64,000 nucleotides of DNA from assembly GCF_012958305.1 (NCBI RefSeq), contig NZ_JABBYO010000001.1, positions 310,001 to 374,000 of the forward strand. The letters are read 5' to 3'. Source of the DNA: Tautonia rosea (GTDB lineage: Bacteria > Planctomycetota > Planctomycetia > Isosphaerales > Isosphaeraceae). Of the stretch, positions 27,029 to 36,001 are shown piece after piece. Every line of letters begins with the position of its first letter. The stretch's first letter is position 1. The notes below the pieces were generated by a model. It saw nothing but the letters and a program-made list of their open reading frames with translations, had not been told where the DNA came from and made no database searches. The translations under genes were made by a program, and so were the position numbers.

Positions 27029-29587
27029 CTAGGCGATGTGATGACTACGGAAATACCTCCTCTTCACTGCCTCCGTCGCCAGGATGTATCCCAGAACAAT
27101 CGCGGCGACCGAGCCCATCAGGGATGCCGGCAAGGGGACGAAACCAAACACCGTATTCAGTCCGCTGACGTACGGAACACAGACCGTCGCGAGACCGACC
27201 AACACCGTCGACCAAAGCATCACGCGGCAAGGGCGGGATTGAACCAGGGGCCTGTGGGTCCGCAGCACGAGGAGGACCGCGAGTTCGCTCAGCAACGAGA
27301 TCAGAAACCACGACGTCTGGAAGGTCGCTTCACCCACGTGGAATATGCTCAGCAGGACGGCGAACGTCAGCAAGTCAAAGGCTGAGCTGATCAGACCAAA
27401 GATGATCATAAATCGCTGAATCTCGCGCACGCTCCAACGTTGCGGACGCTCCAACAGTTCCCGGTCGACGTTGTCGCTCGCGATTGTGATGGACGGCACA
27501 TCAGAGAGAAAATTGTTGAGCAGGATCTGCTTCGCGGCGAGCGGAAGGAACGGCAACAGCGGCGACGCGAACGCCATGCTCACCATGTTGCCGAAGTTGG
27601 CGCTGGTCGTGATCGAGATGTACTTCATCGTGTTGGCGAACGTTCGCCGACCGTCCTCGACACCCTCTCGAAGCACATCCAGGTCCCGGTTGAGCAAGAT
27701 GATGTCGGCACTCTCGCGAGCCACATCGACGGCCCCCTCCACCGAGATCCCGACGTCGGCGGCGTGCAGCGATGGGGCATCGTTGATGCCGTCGCCGAGG
27801 TAGCCCACGGAATGACCTGCTCGCTGAAGGGCGCGAACGATCCGTTCCTTCTGCTGCGGGTCGATCTCGGCGAACAGATCCGTGCGCGGCGCGAGATGCC
27901 AGAGTGCCTCGTCTCTGAGCCGTTCGAGATCCGCTCCAGTGAGCATCGAAGCCGGATTGAGGCCGATCTCTCCGGCCAGATGCGCTGTCACATAACGATT
28001 GTCGCCGCTGATGATCTTCACGCCGATGCCGAGCCGGGCGAGCGCCTGCAGTGTCTTCTGAACGTCTTCTTTCGGAGGATCGGAGAAGATCAGGAACCCG
28101 CGGAACGTCATGTCCCGCTCGTCCTCTCGGTCGTGGTGTTCCTTCGCTGTCACCTGGCGAGTGGCGAGTGCGAGGACCCGATCGCCCTCGGCCCCCTTGG
28201 CACGGTAGACCGCCTCCAGCGCTTCGCGACGCTCGGCATCAAGCGGAACGTCGATTCCGTCGAGGTCCATCGCCGCACAGACGTCAAGCACGTTCGCGAA
28301 CGCCCCCTTGGTGATCAGGCAGTGTCGCTCCGGATCGTCTCCCGCTTCCACGACGATCGTGAGTCTGCGACGAAGGAAATCGTAGGGAATCTCGTCGATC
28401 TTTCGGATTCCCTCGGTGGACAGCCCAGCCTCCGCTCCGGCTGCAACGAGGGCCGCGTCGATCGGGTTTTCGATTCCGGTTTCAAAGGCCGAATTCAGGA
28501 AGGCGAGCCGACGAACCTCGACCGAAGGGCGGCTTGCGCAATCCAAGACCTCTCGAAGCACGATCGTTCCTTCGGTCAGCGTCCCCGTCTTGTCGGTACA
28601 CAGGATGTCCATGCTGCCGAAGTTCTCAATCGACTCCAGACGGCGAACGATGACCCCTCGTTTGCTCATGGCCCGAGCTCCGGCGGAGAGCGTCACGCCA
28701 AGAATCGCTGGAAGCAACTCCGGAGAAAGCCCAACCGCAAGCGCCACTGCGAACAGGAGCGACTCGATGACCGGGCGGCCGAGCATCAAATTGGTCGTCA
28801 GCACGAAGAGCACGATGACAATCATCACGCGCAGGAGGAGGTAGCCGAAGTGGCGTATCCCCCGCTCGAAATCGGTCTCGGGCTGATGGGCCCGGAGCCG
28901 TTCTGCGACGGTTCCGAACTCGGTCCTGCGCCCGGTCCTGACGGCGAGCACCTTCGCCGTCCCACTGCGAACCGAGGTTCCCAGGAACACCGAGTTGCTC
29001 CGTGCTGCGATCGTCGCGTCCTCTCGAACGATCCCCGGTCGCTTCTCCACCGGGAACGATTCGCCCGTCATGCTCGCTTCACTGACCAGGAAGTCCTCGG
29101 CCTCGATGACGATTCCGTCCGCCGGAATCAGATTCCCGGCAGACAACTCGATCAGATCGCCCGGGACGATCGTACTGACGGGCAAGTTGCGAGCGACGCC
29201 ATCCCTCACCACTCGGGCCGTCAACGCCAGCCTCCGCTCCAACGCTTGCACCGCCGCCGAGGCCCGATATTCCTGGAAAAAGCTGAGAAGCGCACTCCCC
29301 AGCACGATCGTCAAGATGATCGCTGCGTCCGTCCATTCCCGAAGCGTCAAGGAGAGCCCTGCCGCGAATGCCAGAATGAGGACGAGCGGACTCTCAAACT
29401 GGCGAAGCAAGAGCCGGAGCGGACTCAGGCGACTCGCTTCTTCGATCGTATTGACGCCCACTTCGGCGAGCCGAGCCGCAGCCCGATCCGAGGGTAGCCC
29501 CCCCGGCCCCGACCCCAGGGTCTCGGCGAGTACGGAAGCCTCCTGACTCCAGTACGGAGCGTCACCGCCCATCCGGCTCGTGTGCAT
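27029..29587 (-). CDS. mgtA: Magnesium-translocating P-type ATPase
   Basis: An 852-residue P-type ATPase of the MgtA/MgtB (P3B) class, slightly shorter than the ~900 typical. It shows the N-terminal 'AARLAEVGVNTIEEASRLSPLRLLLRQFESPLVLIL', the actuator loop 'EASMTGESFPVEK', the phosphorylation motif DKTGTLTEG (Asp near 331), 'YLGDGINDAPSLHAADVGISV', and the C-terminal membrane bundle with 'LLNNFLSDVPSITIASDNVD', which is characteristic of Mg importers. It pumps Mg2+ inwards at the inner membrane. I see no Mg riboswitch or mgtC/phoPQ nearby. Divergent spacing upstream holds the terminator of the next gene. Confidence 0.94.
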   Translation of the reverse strand: MHTSRMGGDAPYWSQEASVLAETLGSGPGGLPSDRAAARLAEVGVNTIEEASRLSPLRLLLRQFESPLVLILAFAAGLSLTLREWTDAAIILTIVLGSALLSFFQEYRASAAVQALERRLALTARVVRDGVARNLPVSTIVPGDLIELSAGNLIPADGIVIEAEDFLVSEASMTGESFPVEKRPGIVREDATIAARSNSVFLGTSVRSGTAKVLAVRTGRRTEFGTVAERLRAHQPETDFERGIRHFGYLLLRVMIVIVLFVLTTNLMLGRPVIESLLFAVALAVGLSPELLPAILGVTLSAGARAMSKRGVIVRRLESIENFGSMDILCTDKTGTLTEGTIVLREVLDCASRPSVEVRRLAFLNSAFETGIENPIDAALVAAGAEAGLSTEGIRKIDEIPYDFLRRRLTIVVEAGDDPERHCLITKGAFANVLDVCAAMDLDGIDVPLDAERREALEAVYRAKGAEGDRVLALATRQVTAKEHHDREDERDMTFRGFLIFSDPPKEDVQKTLQALARLGIGVKIISGDNRYVTAHLAGEIGLNPASMLTGADLERLRDEALWHLAPRTDLFAEIDPQQKERIVRALQRAGHSVGYLGDGINDAPSLHAADVGISVEGAVDVARESADIILLNRDLDVLREGVEDGRRTFANTMKYISITTSANFGNMVSMAFASPLLPFLPLAAKQILLNNFLSDVPSITIASDNVDRELLERPQRWSVREIQRFMIIFGLISSAFDLLTFAVLLSIFHVGEATFQTSWFLISLLSELAVLLVLRTHRPLVQSRPCRVMLWSTVLVGLATVCVPYVSGLNTVFGFVPLPASLMGSVAAIVLGYILATEAVKRRYFRSHHIA

Positions 29588-29657
29588 GTCCCTGTGATGT
29601 CCAGCTCACGAATCAGCGAGGTCCCTCGAACTGAGGTGAACCGTACCACCTTCGTAC

Positions 29658-29688
29658 AAAAAAAGGCAGGTGCCTGGCACCTGCCTTT
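29658..29688 (-). terminator. Intrinsic terminator of the esterase gene
   Basis: A stem of about 12 bp (AAAGGCAGGTGC with its complement at 29677-29688) with a tight loop. Read on the minus strand it is followed by seven T residues. It lies 74 bases after the stop of the minus-strand esterase gene. Confidence 0.85.
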
Positions 29689-29761
29689 CGCGAATCGATT
29701 CCCAAGCGCCCGACCCATTTCAAGCACGATCTCTCAGACCTTCGGGCGTCTCGACCTCATC

Positions 29762-30754
29762 TCACTGCGTAATCCGTTTCGGAGGGCAGCGTTCGAAGAA
29801 CGACAGAATGGCCTCACTTCCGTCGAAGTCCTGGCTGGTCTTCCCTACCATTTCCACGTGATAATTCGACGGCTTCCCCGGCCAGTTGTGGCCGGCACCT
29901 TCGATTCGATAAATCTCGACGAGAACACCATCGTGACCCGACGGGTAGGAATAGACCCGGGTTGTGGTGCCATCATCTTCCGGGCGATCCGGCAAGGTCT
30001 CGACCGAAGGCTCGCCGGAAATGCCGTTGGCCTGAAGATAGGCCGCGATCGTCTCGTCGGCCGGGGCAACCCGGCCTCGGTCCTGCGGAAGCAAGCCCGC
30101 AATCGGACCTCCGGTGACGGGCATCAAGGGATCGTCCTCGCCAATGATCGCCATCAACGACACCGGATGCGTCGGAGCAAAGCGCTCGGCCACCACGTCC
30201 GTCATCGCTCCCGAAACCGGCGCAACCCCCGCCATCACGTCCGAGGCGTCGGCCGCCAGGCGATGGCAGAACATTGCCCCGCTGGAAATGCCGGTCGCGA
30301 ACACGCGAGACACATCAATCAATCCGTCGGCACCCAGTTCCTCGACGATCGATCGAACCATCGCCACGTCGTCAAAGCGACGATCCATTTCCGGATTCAG
30401 GCCATCGCGAGCGGTGAACGAGGCGAAACCCCGGCTCCGAACAATCGGAGCGCCGGAGTCATAGTTCCAGTTCTTCCCCTCGCCTTTCGGATAAATCACC
30501 ACGAAACCGCGATCCTCGGCCAGTGGGTCCAGTTTCGCGTAGTTTTGAATGGTGTCCGGAGTTCCCCCTTCGCCGTGAAAAACGAACAGAGCCGGAGCGG
30601 GACGCGACCACTCCGAGGGAACGTACAACCGGAACGCACGCTCCTCTTCACCGACTGCCACCACCCGATCTACCGCCGAACCGGGCTCGAACCCCTTCGG
30701 CGCGTCTGACCCCAACGGTGCCAGCATCACGGAAGCAACCAACGTCCAGATCAA
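29762..30754 (-). CDS. Exported PHB-depolymerase/LpqC-type esterase
   Basis: A 330-residue alpha/beta hydrolase with a short N-terminal signal ('LVASVMLAPLGSDA'), an oxyanion region 'LFVFHGEGGT', and a nucleophile elbow GISSG (Ser157). The catalytic-His region is 'EGAGHNWPG'. Sequence style is that of LpqC-like polyhydroxybutyrate depolymerase/feruloyl esterases; the true ester is not decidable. The start appears to be TTG with AAGAGGA about 9 bases upstream. Alternatively, translation could begin at Met10. An intrinsic terminator follows. Confidence 0.85.
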   Translation of the reverse strand: MIWTLVASVMLAPLGSDAPKGFEPGSAVDRVVAVGEEERAFRLYVPSEWSRPAPALFVFHGEGGTPDTIQNYAKLDPLAEDRGFVVIYPKGEGKNWNYDSGAPIVRSRGFASFTARDGLNPEMDRRFDDVAMVRSIVEELGADGLIDVSRVFATGISSGAMFCHRLAADASDVMAGVAPVSGAMTDVVAERFAPTHPVSLMAIIGEDDPLMPVTGGPIAGLLPQDRGRVAPADETIAAYLQANGISGEPSVETLPDRPEDDGTTTRVYSYPSGHDGVLVEIYRIEGAGHNWPGKPSNYHVEMVGKTSQDFDGSEAILSFFERCPPKRITQ

Positions 30755-31193
30755 GGTTCGATTCCTCTTATGCGGGTCAATCTCGGTTGTGTCTTCGGGC
30801 GATGCCCCATGATCACCCCTCTTGCTTTAGCATCGCTCGAAACTTGAGCCTTTGTTGTCGGCGAATCGCAACCGATTTCCGATCCTCTCGTTACATTCAC
30901 ACTTTTCGCGCCAATCCGATCCTTCAGAGTCCGTTTCCGTTTCGCAATACTGAACCTATTGACACCATATCCCGAAATTGGTATCGTTTGTACACCTGGA
31001 CGCGATGCGAGGCGGTTTCGCCCGATCGGTCCGGCAGCCGGATGAAGGTCTGGGGCGTTCGCTTGCTCTGGAGTCCGGCGATGCACCCGGTGGTTCTTCT
31101 CAGCGAGGGCGGCGTTCGGTCTGTTGTTCTTGGGGGTCCGACGTGATGATCCCAAAGGCCCGATCGTCCGATCCTCCGGGGGGCGAGACATCC
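30755..31193. other. Divergent intergenic region with a good promoter
   Basis: About 440 bases between the esterase start and the Rad52-like gene. No protein is recognisable, although the Rad52 frame stays open upstream to about 30978. It holds the promoter at 30959-30987 and thus a leader of about 200 bases. Confidence 0.45.
30959..30987 (+). promoter_or_regulatory. Candidate sigma70 promoter for the Rad52-like gene
   Basis: A consensus -35 TTGACA (30959-30964), 17-base spacer, and -10-like TATCGT (30982-30987), oriented toward the Rad52-family gene. I looked for a LexA/SOS-like palindrome overlapping it and did not see one. Confidence 0.55.
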
Positions 31194-31967
31194 ATGACTC
31201 AGTATCCTGACCTGTTCGCGGCCCTCGCCGCGCCTTTTGCGTCGCACGAAGTGAAGGTTCGCCCCCAGGCGGGCCGTCAGCTCCATTACATCACCGCTCG
31301 AACGGCCATGAACCGCCTCGACAGTGTGCTGGGGCCAGAAAACTGGTGGGATTCCTATCAACCCTCCGAGCATTCGGTGCTGTGCACCCTGACGATCCGG
31401 CTTCCGGATGGCTCGACCCTCTCCAAGTCCGACGCCGGCGGCTACGCCGGGATGTCTGACCAGGGAGACGACGATAAGAGCGGCTACAGCGACGCCTTCA
31501 AGCGAGCCGCCGTGAAGTTCGGCGTCGCCCGCTACCTCTACCGCGACGGCGTCCCCGAGTTCGTTCGAGAGCGGGTGGCTGCCTCGGCCCCTGCCGTTGC
31601 CGTGGCGTCGGCCGATGCCTCCTCTCCTGCTGTTTCAGAAACTCAGGAATCGGCGCCCGCTCCTCGATCGGATCGCGGCGAGCGTGAGCGATCGACGCGA
31701 TCCGAGACCAATGGTTCCAGCGGCATCGTCGGCACTCCTCCTCGGAGCGGCCGAGCCCTGTTCGCCTGGGTCAAGGATCAGGAGCAACGACACGAGGTCG
31801 GCCTGCTCCCTTATCTGAACAAATGGGGCAAGCTCCAGGATTATCCCGGCCGCATGGTCGACTGGGATTCCGAGCAGGTGGCCAACGCCTATCAGGAGGC
31901 CATCCGAAAAATTCAGGCGAGCGTGCCCGACCGTAATGAGGCCCTTGAGGAGGCGCTGGCGAATTGA
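31194..31967 (+). CDS. Rad52/Rad22-family single-strand annealing-type protein
   Basis: A 257-residue protein. The first ~125 residues ('FAALAAPFASHEVKVRPQAG', 'YITARTAMNRLDSVLGPENW', 'DKSGYSDAFKRAAVKFGVARYLY') match the Rad52/DdrA-type core, which forms rings and anneals single-stranded DNA. A low-complexity Ala/Ser/Arg linker (~130-190) leads to a short conserved C-terminus ('LFAWVKDQEQRHEVGLLPYLNKWGK'). I took the ATG at 31194, where homology begins; the frame is open upstream, including an ATG at 31146. No phage genes surround it, so it looks like a resident repair gene. Confidence 0.8.
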   Translation: MTQYPDLFAALAAPFASHEVKVRPQAGRQLHYITARTAMNRLDSVLGPENWWDSYQPSEHSVLCTLTIRLPDGSTLSKSDAGGYAGMSDQGDDDKSGYSDAFKRAAVKFGVARYLYRDGVPEFVRERVAASAPAVAVASADASSPAVSETQESAPAPRSDRGERERSTRSETNGSSGIVGTPPRSGRALFAWVKDQEQRHEVGLLPYLNKWGKLQDYPGRMVDWDSEQVANAYQEAIRKIQASVPDRNEALEEALAN

Positions 31968-32125
31968 TGGTTCGGATGAGTTCGAGTCGATGGCGAGTGC
32001 GACGCCAGCCGACCACGCCATCGACTCGCCGAACCGTCAGAGCCCCTCAAAGGCCGTCCTCGCCCCCTCGGCTGCTTCATGGCGGCCGTGGGGGCGTTTT
32101 TGGGTCCGCAACAGACCTTGTCCGG

Positions 32126-32620
32126 TCAGGTGCGGAGATCAGCTTCACAGATGACCTCGAACCCGGTATCTCGCAGGATCTGCCCGGCCAGCTCCACGTT
32201 GTCGATATGCATTGCCACCGCGGCTCGACCGTGGGGGTGGACGATCAAGGGGTAGGCGTAGTGGATATTCACCTCCCCTTGAAGCAAGGCGGTGCAGATA
32301 TCCCCCAGCGTCCTTGAGCCGGCGGTCAGCTCTGCCACAAGCAACTCGTTCTCGGCAAACGGCAGCTCGGATTTCTGCAGAATCTCTCGCCCTTGCTCGC
32401 TATGACTGAGCATGATCCGAACGATGCAGCAATCGGCCGAGTCCGCGATCGAAAGCCCGGCGATTCGGACCTTCGTGCCGGTGAACGATCGGACCAGTTC
32501 TAGCAATTGACCGACCCGATTCTCCAGGAAAACGGAGAATTGCGTAATCGTCGGCCACGAGTAGCCTTCCAGGGTCTCAAACCCCAGACCGCTCTCGCCT
32601 CCTCCTTCGCCCAGACTCAT
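32126..32620 (-). CDS. ACT-domain protein related to acetolactate synthase small subunit
   Basis: A 164-residue protein with two ACT-like regions. The first ('TQFSVFLENRVGQLLELVRSFTGTKVRIAGLSI', about 26-95) is clear; the second ('IHYAYPLIVHPHGRAAVAMHIDNVELAGQILRD', about 115-160) is also ACT-like. ACT domains bind amino acids and regulate enzymes such as IlvN/IlvH, but the catalytic ilvB is not adjacent and the protein lacks the full IlvH architecture. It is better called a regulatory ACT protein, ligand unknown. Confidence 0.72.
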   Translation of the reverse strand: MSLGEGGGESGLGFETLEGYSWPTITQFSVFLENRVGQLLELVRSFTGTKVRIAGLSIADSADCCIVRIMLSHSEQGREILQKSELPFAENELLVAELTAGSRTLGDICTALLQGEVNIHYAYPLIVHPHGRAAVAMHIDNVELAGQILRDTGFEVICEADLRT

Positions 32621-33081
32621 GGCGTCTCCCTGCTCATCCCTGGAGCCGATGCGACGCAGCCGATCCCTTGAGAGAGAAGATCCCGGAGCGGCTCGGGCTC
32701 GATTCCGAATCGATGTGACTCACCCTAACCAGTGGTTACTCCAAATGTTAATGACCGATCCGTTCTCGGTCAATCATCCTCCCTCTCCCCCACCTTCGGA
32801 AACCTCGGACTCCCCCTTCCTGGGCATCTTGGGGATTTGGGGAAAGACAGGCCCCTCTCGCTGCCGATGGGAAGATGACACAAGCAGATTGAATCTCCCG
32901 GGAGCGTCAGGCGTCCCTGGAGGTTACGGGGCTCTGCGCCGGTTGGCCCGGCGCCGCCAGTGGTGATCGGAGCCTCCGTTTTTTTCACGTCACCGCACCG
33001 CACGCCCCGGGGCGATCCGGACTCGACCGGCTCGCACTCCTGAAGGTCGGGCGGCCCGCTCCCCTCCGAGAGGTGGTATTC
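32621..33081. other. Gene-free stretch with a GC-rich hairpin
   Basis: About 460 bases between the divergent ACT gene and the exported protein. A strong hairpin GCGCCGG/CCGGCGC (32936-32954) and a T7 run at 32979-32985 stand out. They might form an attenuator ahead of the exported-protein gene. No coding frame is convincing. Confidence 0.4.
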
Positions 33082-34407
33082 ATGTACTGGCGACTGCGTG
33101 ACCTGGTCCGGGCCGGGGCGGCCGCGGGCCTGCTCTTCGCGATGGCCGGCCCGATGCTCCGGGCCCAGGAGCCGACCGAGCCCCTGCCTGGCGCCTCGAT
33201 GCTGGGCGAGACCATCGACATCCTTCGCGCTCAGCGTACCGGGGCCCTCGAGGTCGAGGCCCGAGGCGCTGGAAATGATCGCGTCGAACTTCGCCTCCGC
33301 AATACTTCCAGCCGACGGCTTCATGTCGTGTTGCCGCCTGGCCTGGTCGCTTCGGCCGCCTCGGGCCAGTTCCAGAGCATGGGCCTTGGCACCCCGAGCA
33401 ATCAGCCAGAAGCCTTCGGCCGCTTCGACTCCCTGGCCCCGGCCAATCTTCCTGGCTTCCGGTCGATCGCCGTCTCCAGCTCCTCTGTCGGCGAGGCGGT
33501 CACGGTTCCTCCCGGCCAGGATGTCTCAGTCGCCTTGCCGGCGGTCTGCCTCAATTACGGCCTACCCGATCCGAAGCCTTCGAACCGCTTCGAGCTGATG
33601 GACGTGGCCGAGTATTCCCCGAACCCTCGCGTGCAAAAGGCCCTGCGATCCCTGGCGACCCTCGGCACGGGCCGTCGAGTGGCCCAGGTCGTCATGTGGC
33701 ACGCCTGCAACGGCCTCTCCGTTCCCCAGGTTGCCCGCCTCGCCCCGAAGGTGGCCAACAAGTGGGAACTCGCCCTAGCTGACCGCTTCATCGAAGCCCT
33801 CGACGCCTCCACCTCCGGCGATCTCGTCGATCCAGCTTACCTGACTGCCAATCGCGTCTTCGTCCGCGTTCAGGGTGAAGGCGACCTGGCCGACGACGCT
33901 GCCCGGCTCTCCGAATCCCTCAATGGTTCGACCCTCTTCGGTCTTCCTGTTCAGACCGTTCGGGGCTCCGAGAACCCCGTCGCTTCCGGCCCTGCCCTCT
34001 CGTTGATCGTCACTCTCGTCGCCTCGTCCGACAGCCAGACGACCGGCCGGGTGGCTGTTCATGGCCTCGGCCGTGATCAGGATTGGGTCCACGGCGGATC
34101 GGCCAAGCTTGCCCTCGACGTCCCCTCGACCTCGCTCGACGGTGCGATCCTTGTCTCCGCCGTCGATCGGGCCGTCTCCAGCCAGTTCATCAAGGTCCGC
34201 CGCGTCGGCTCGACCGACGGAGCTACCCGCATCCGGGTCGAGAACGGCTTGCCCCTGACCGTCGCCTCCTTGATCCTCGACGCTTCCCCCGAGGGCGGCG
34301 CCTTCGTCCCCTTCGAGGCCGTCGGCATCAGCCCGCTCCGCTCCCTCGAACTGACCGTCCCCGCCGCCGGGGCCCGCATCGAGTCGCTCGAATTCAACGG
34401 CCTTTGA
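33082..34407 (+). CDS. Exported protein, unknown
   Basis: A 441-residue protein with a signal peptide (cleavage after 'GPMLRAQ', about residue 29). The body is beta-rich. One region ('RVQKALRSLATLGTGRRVAQVVMWHACNGLSVPQVARLA', about 190-235) recurs in planctomycete exported proteins as I know them, but I cannot name a family. The ATG at 33082 has GAGAGGTGG upstream. A nested hairpin terminator follows the stop. The C-terminal Pro/Ala-rich strands suggest a surface or periplasmic role. Confidence 0.65.
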   Translation: MYWRLRDLVRAGAAAGLLFAMAGPMLRAQEPTEPLPGASMLGETIDILRAQRTGALEVEARGAGNDRVELRLRNTSSRRLHVVLPPGLVASAASGQFQSMGLGTPSNQPEAFGRFDSLAPANLPGFRSIAVSSSSVGEAVTVPPGQDVSVALPAVCLNYGLPDPKPSNRFELMDVAEYSPNPRVQKALRSLATLGTGRRVAQVVMWHACNGLSVPQVARLAPKVANKWELALADRFIEALDASTSGDLVDPAYLTANRVFVRVQGEGDLADDAARLSESLNGSTLFGLPVQTVRGSENPVASGPALSLIVTLVASSDSQTTGRVAVHGLGRDQDWVHGGSAKLALDVPSTSLDGAILVSAVDRAVSSQFIKVRRVGSTDGATRIRVENGLPLTVASLILDASPEGGAFVPFEAVGISPLRSLELTVPAAGARIESLEFNGL

Positions 34408-34437
34408 TCGACGCCGTTGAACCTTCGGAACATCGCG

Positions 34438-34480
34438 TCAGCGGGATGCCAGGGGAAACCCCCTTTTTGATTCCCGCTGA
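34438..34480 (+). terminator. Nested hairpin terminator
   Basis: Outer stem TCAGCGGGA/TCCCGCTGA (34438-34446, 34472-34480) encloses an inner stem AGGGG/CCCCT (34451-34455, 34460-34464) followed by TTTTTGA. It lies 30 bases after the stop of the exported-protein gene. Confidence 0.7.
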
Positions 34481-34682
34481 CCGATTGCTCGCGAAAGGGC
34501 CGTACCCTCCGTGCCGGATCGCCTTCGACGCGAGTCCGGCCCGGGGGTGTACGGCCCTTCTCCCCATTTCGGCTCGGCCGATTGATCCCGAACCGCACGC
34601 TCTGTTAAGCTAGGAAATCTGGTGTTCGACCCGAGATCGTCATCCTCGGCTTGGGAAACGTCCTGGAAACGCCTTTCGTCTC

Positions 34683-34952
34683 ATGATCCGTCGTCGCGTC
34701 TTCTACGAGGGTCGGGTGCAAGGGGTCGGCTTCCGGGCCACAACCTGCCAACTTGCCGCCAACCATTCCGTCGGCGGCACGGTGCGCAACCTCGATGACG
34801 GGCGGGTCGAGCTGGTGGTCGAGGGGACAGAACCCGAAGTCGAGGCACTGCTTACGGCGATTCGATCCGCGCTGGGCCGCTTCATCCGGGACGAGTGGAT
34901 CGAAATCCTTCCTCCGGGCGAACCTTTCTCCGAGTTTCGCGTAGCATACTGA
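34683..34952 (+). CDS. acyP: Acylphosphatase
   Basis: An 89-residue protein of normal acylphosphatase size, hydrolysing carboxyl-phosphate bonds. The signature 'GRVQGVGFRATT' contains the phosphate-binding Arg18, and catalytic Asn36 is in 'GGTVRNLDDGRVE'. The C-terminus 'FSEFRVAY' closes the ferredoxin-like fold as usual. It is upstream of the ABC-2 permease gene with a gap of ~120 bases; no functional link is evident. Confidence 0.95.
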   Translation: MIRRRVFYEGRVQGVGFRATTCQLAANHSVGGTVRNLDDGRVELVVEGTEPEVEALLTAIRSALGRFIRDEWIEILPPGEPFSEFRVAY

Positions 34953-35075
34953 AACGGACCCGATTCGTACCCGATCAGGGTGCGCGATGGTCGTCCGAGT
35001 TTGCGAGCGATTCGCAATCATCCGTCTTGTCGCACCCATTCTCTTCACTCAACGACGCGAGCTGAGCCCCCTCCC

Positions 35076-35897
35076 ATGAAGACGTTGACCATCGCGCGGG
35101 CGACCGCCACCCAGGCGATCCGCCAGCCGGCCTTCATCGTGTTGCTGGCCTTCGCCTCGATGATCCTCGTCACCTCGGTGTTCCTGCCGTACTTCACGTT
35201 CGGCGAGGACATCAAGATGTACAAGGACACCGGCCTGACCGCGATCACCTTCTTCGCCCTACTCCTGGCCTTGCTGACCTCCAGCTCGGCCGTGGCCGAG
35301 GAAATCGAGGGAAAGACGGCCGTCACCCTGCTCTCGAAGCCGGTCAACCGCCGGCAGTTCATCCTCGGCAAGTACCTGGGCATTCAGCTCGCCGTGCTCG
35401 CCCTGTTCCTGATTCTCGGTGCGTTGTTCGCCGGAGGGGTCTGGTACAAATACGTTTACGACCTTCGCGAAGGGGCCGGCGGCACGGTCGACTCGGCCTT
35501 GCGGGCCAAGCAGGTCTTGCAGGTCTTGCCCGGCCTGGTGCTCGGCTTCTTCGAGGTGACGATCATCACCGCCATTAGCGTGGCGATCTCGACCCGATTG
35601 CCGATGCTCGTCAACTTGGTCGTCTGCATCTCGATCTTCTTCCTCGGCCGCATGACCGAGGTGCTGGTCCGCCAGGCCGACGCCATTCAGGCCAACGAAT
35701 TGGTCAAGTTCATGTCGCGACTGTTCCAGTGGGCCCTTCCCTTCCTGGAATTCTTCAACGCCGGTCCGGCCATCTCGACCGGTGTGATCATCCCCTGGGT
35801 TGGCTACGTCCTTCCGGCCTTGATCTACTGCGTGTTGTATAGTGGAGCGGCGCTACTGTTTGCGTTCCTGCTGTTCGAGACCCGCGACGTGGCGTGA
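35076..35897 (+). CDS. ABC-2 type transporter permease
   Basis: A 273-residue membrane protein with six predicted membrane segments. 'ITFFALLLALLTSSSAVAEEIEGKTAVTLLSKPVNRRQFILGKYLG' is the ABC-2/NosY-type motif. It would move a substrate at the inner membrane together with an ATPase subunit, which is not encoded next to it. The start at 35076 is the ATG ahead of 'KTLTIARATATQAIRQPAF'; the frame is open upstream. Confidence 0.85.
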   Translation: MKTLTIARATATQAIRQPAFIVLLAFASMILVTSVFLPYFTFGEDIKMYKDTGLTAITFFALLLALLTSSSAVAEEIEGKTAVTLLSKPVNRRQFILGKYLGIQLAVLALFLILGALFAGGVWYKYVYDLREGAGGTVDSALRAKQVLQVLPGLVLGFFEVTIITAISVAISTRLPMLVNLVVCISIFFLGRMTEVLVRQADAIQANELVKFMSRLFQWALPFLEFFNAGPAISTGVIIPWVGYVLPALIYCVLYSGAALLFAFLLFETRDVA

Positions 35898-36001
35898 CGC
35901 CCGCTCCGCTCCCGGCCAGGGCTGCCCGGTTCGCGGGCTCCCTGGATCGGTGACGATCCCGGGGCACAGTCGCCGCGCCCCGGGCGAGGGGTCAGAATGC
36001 C

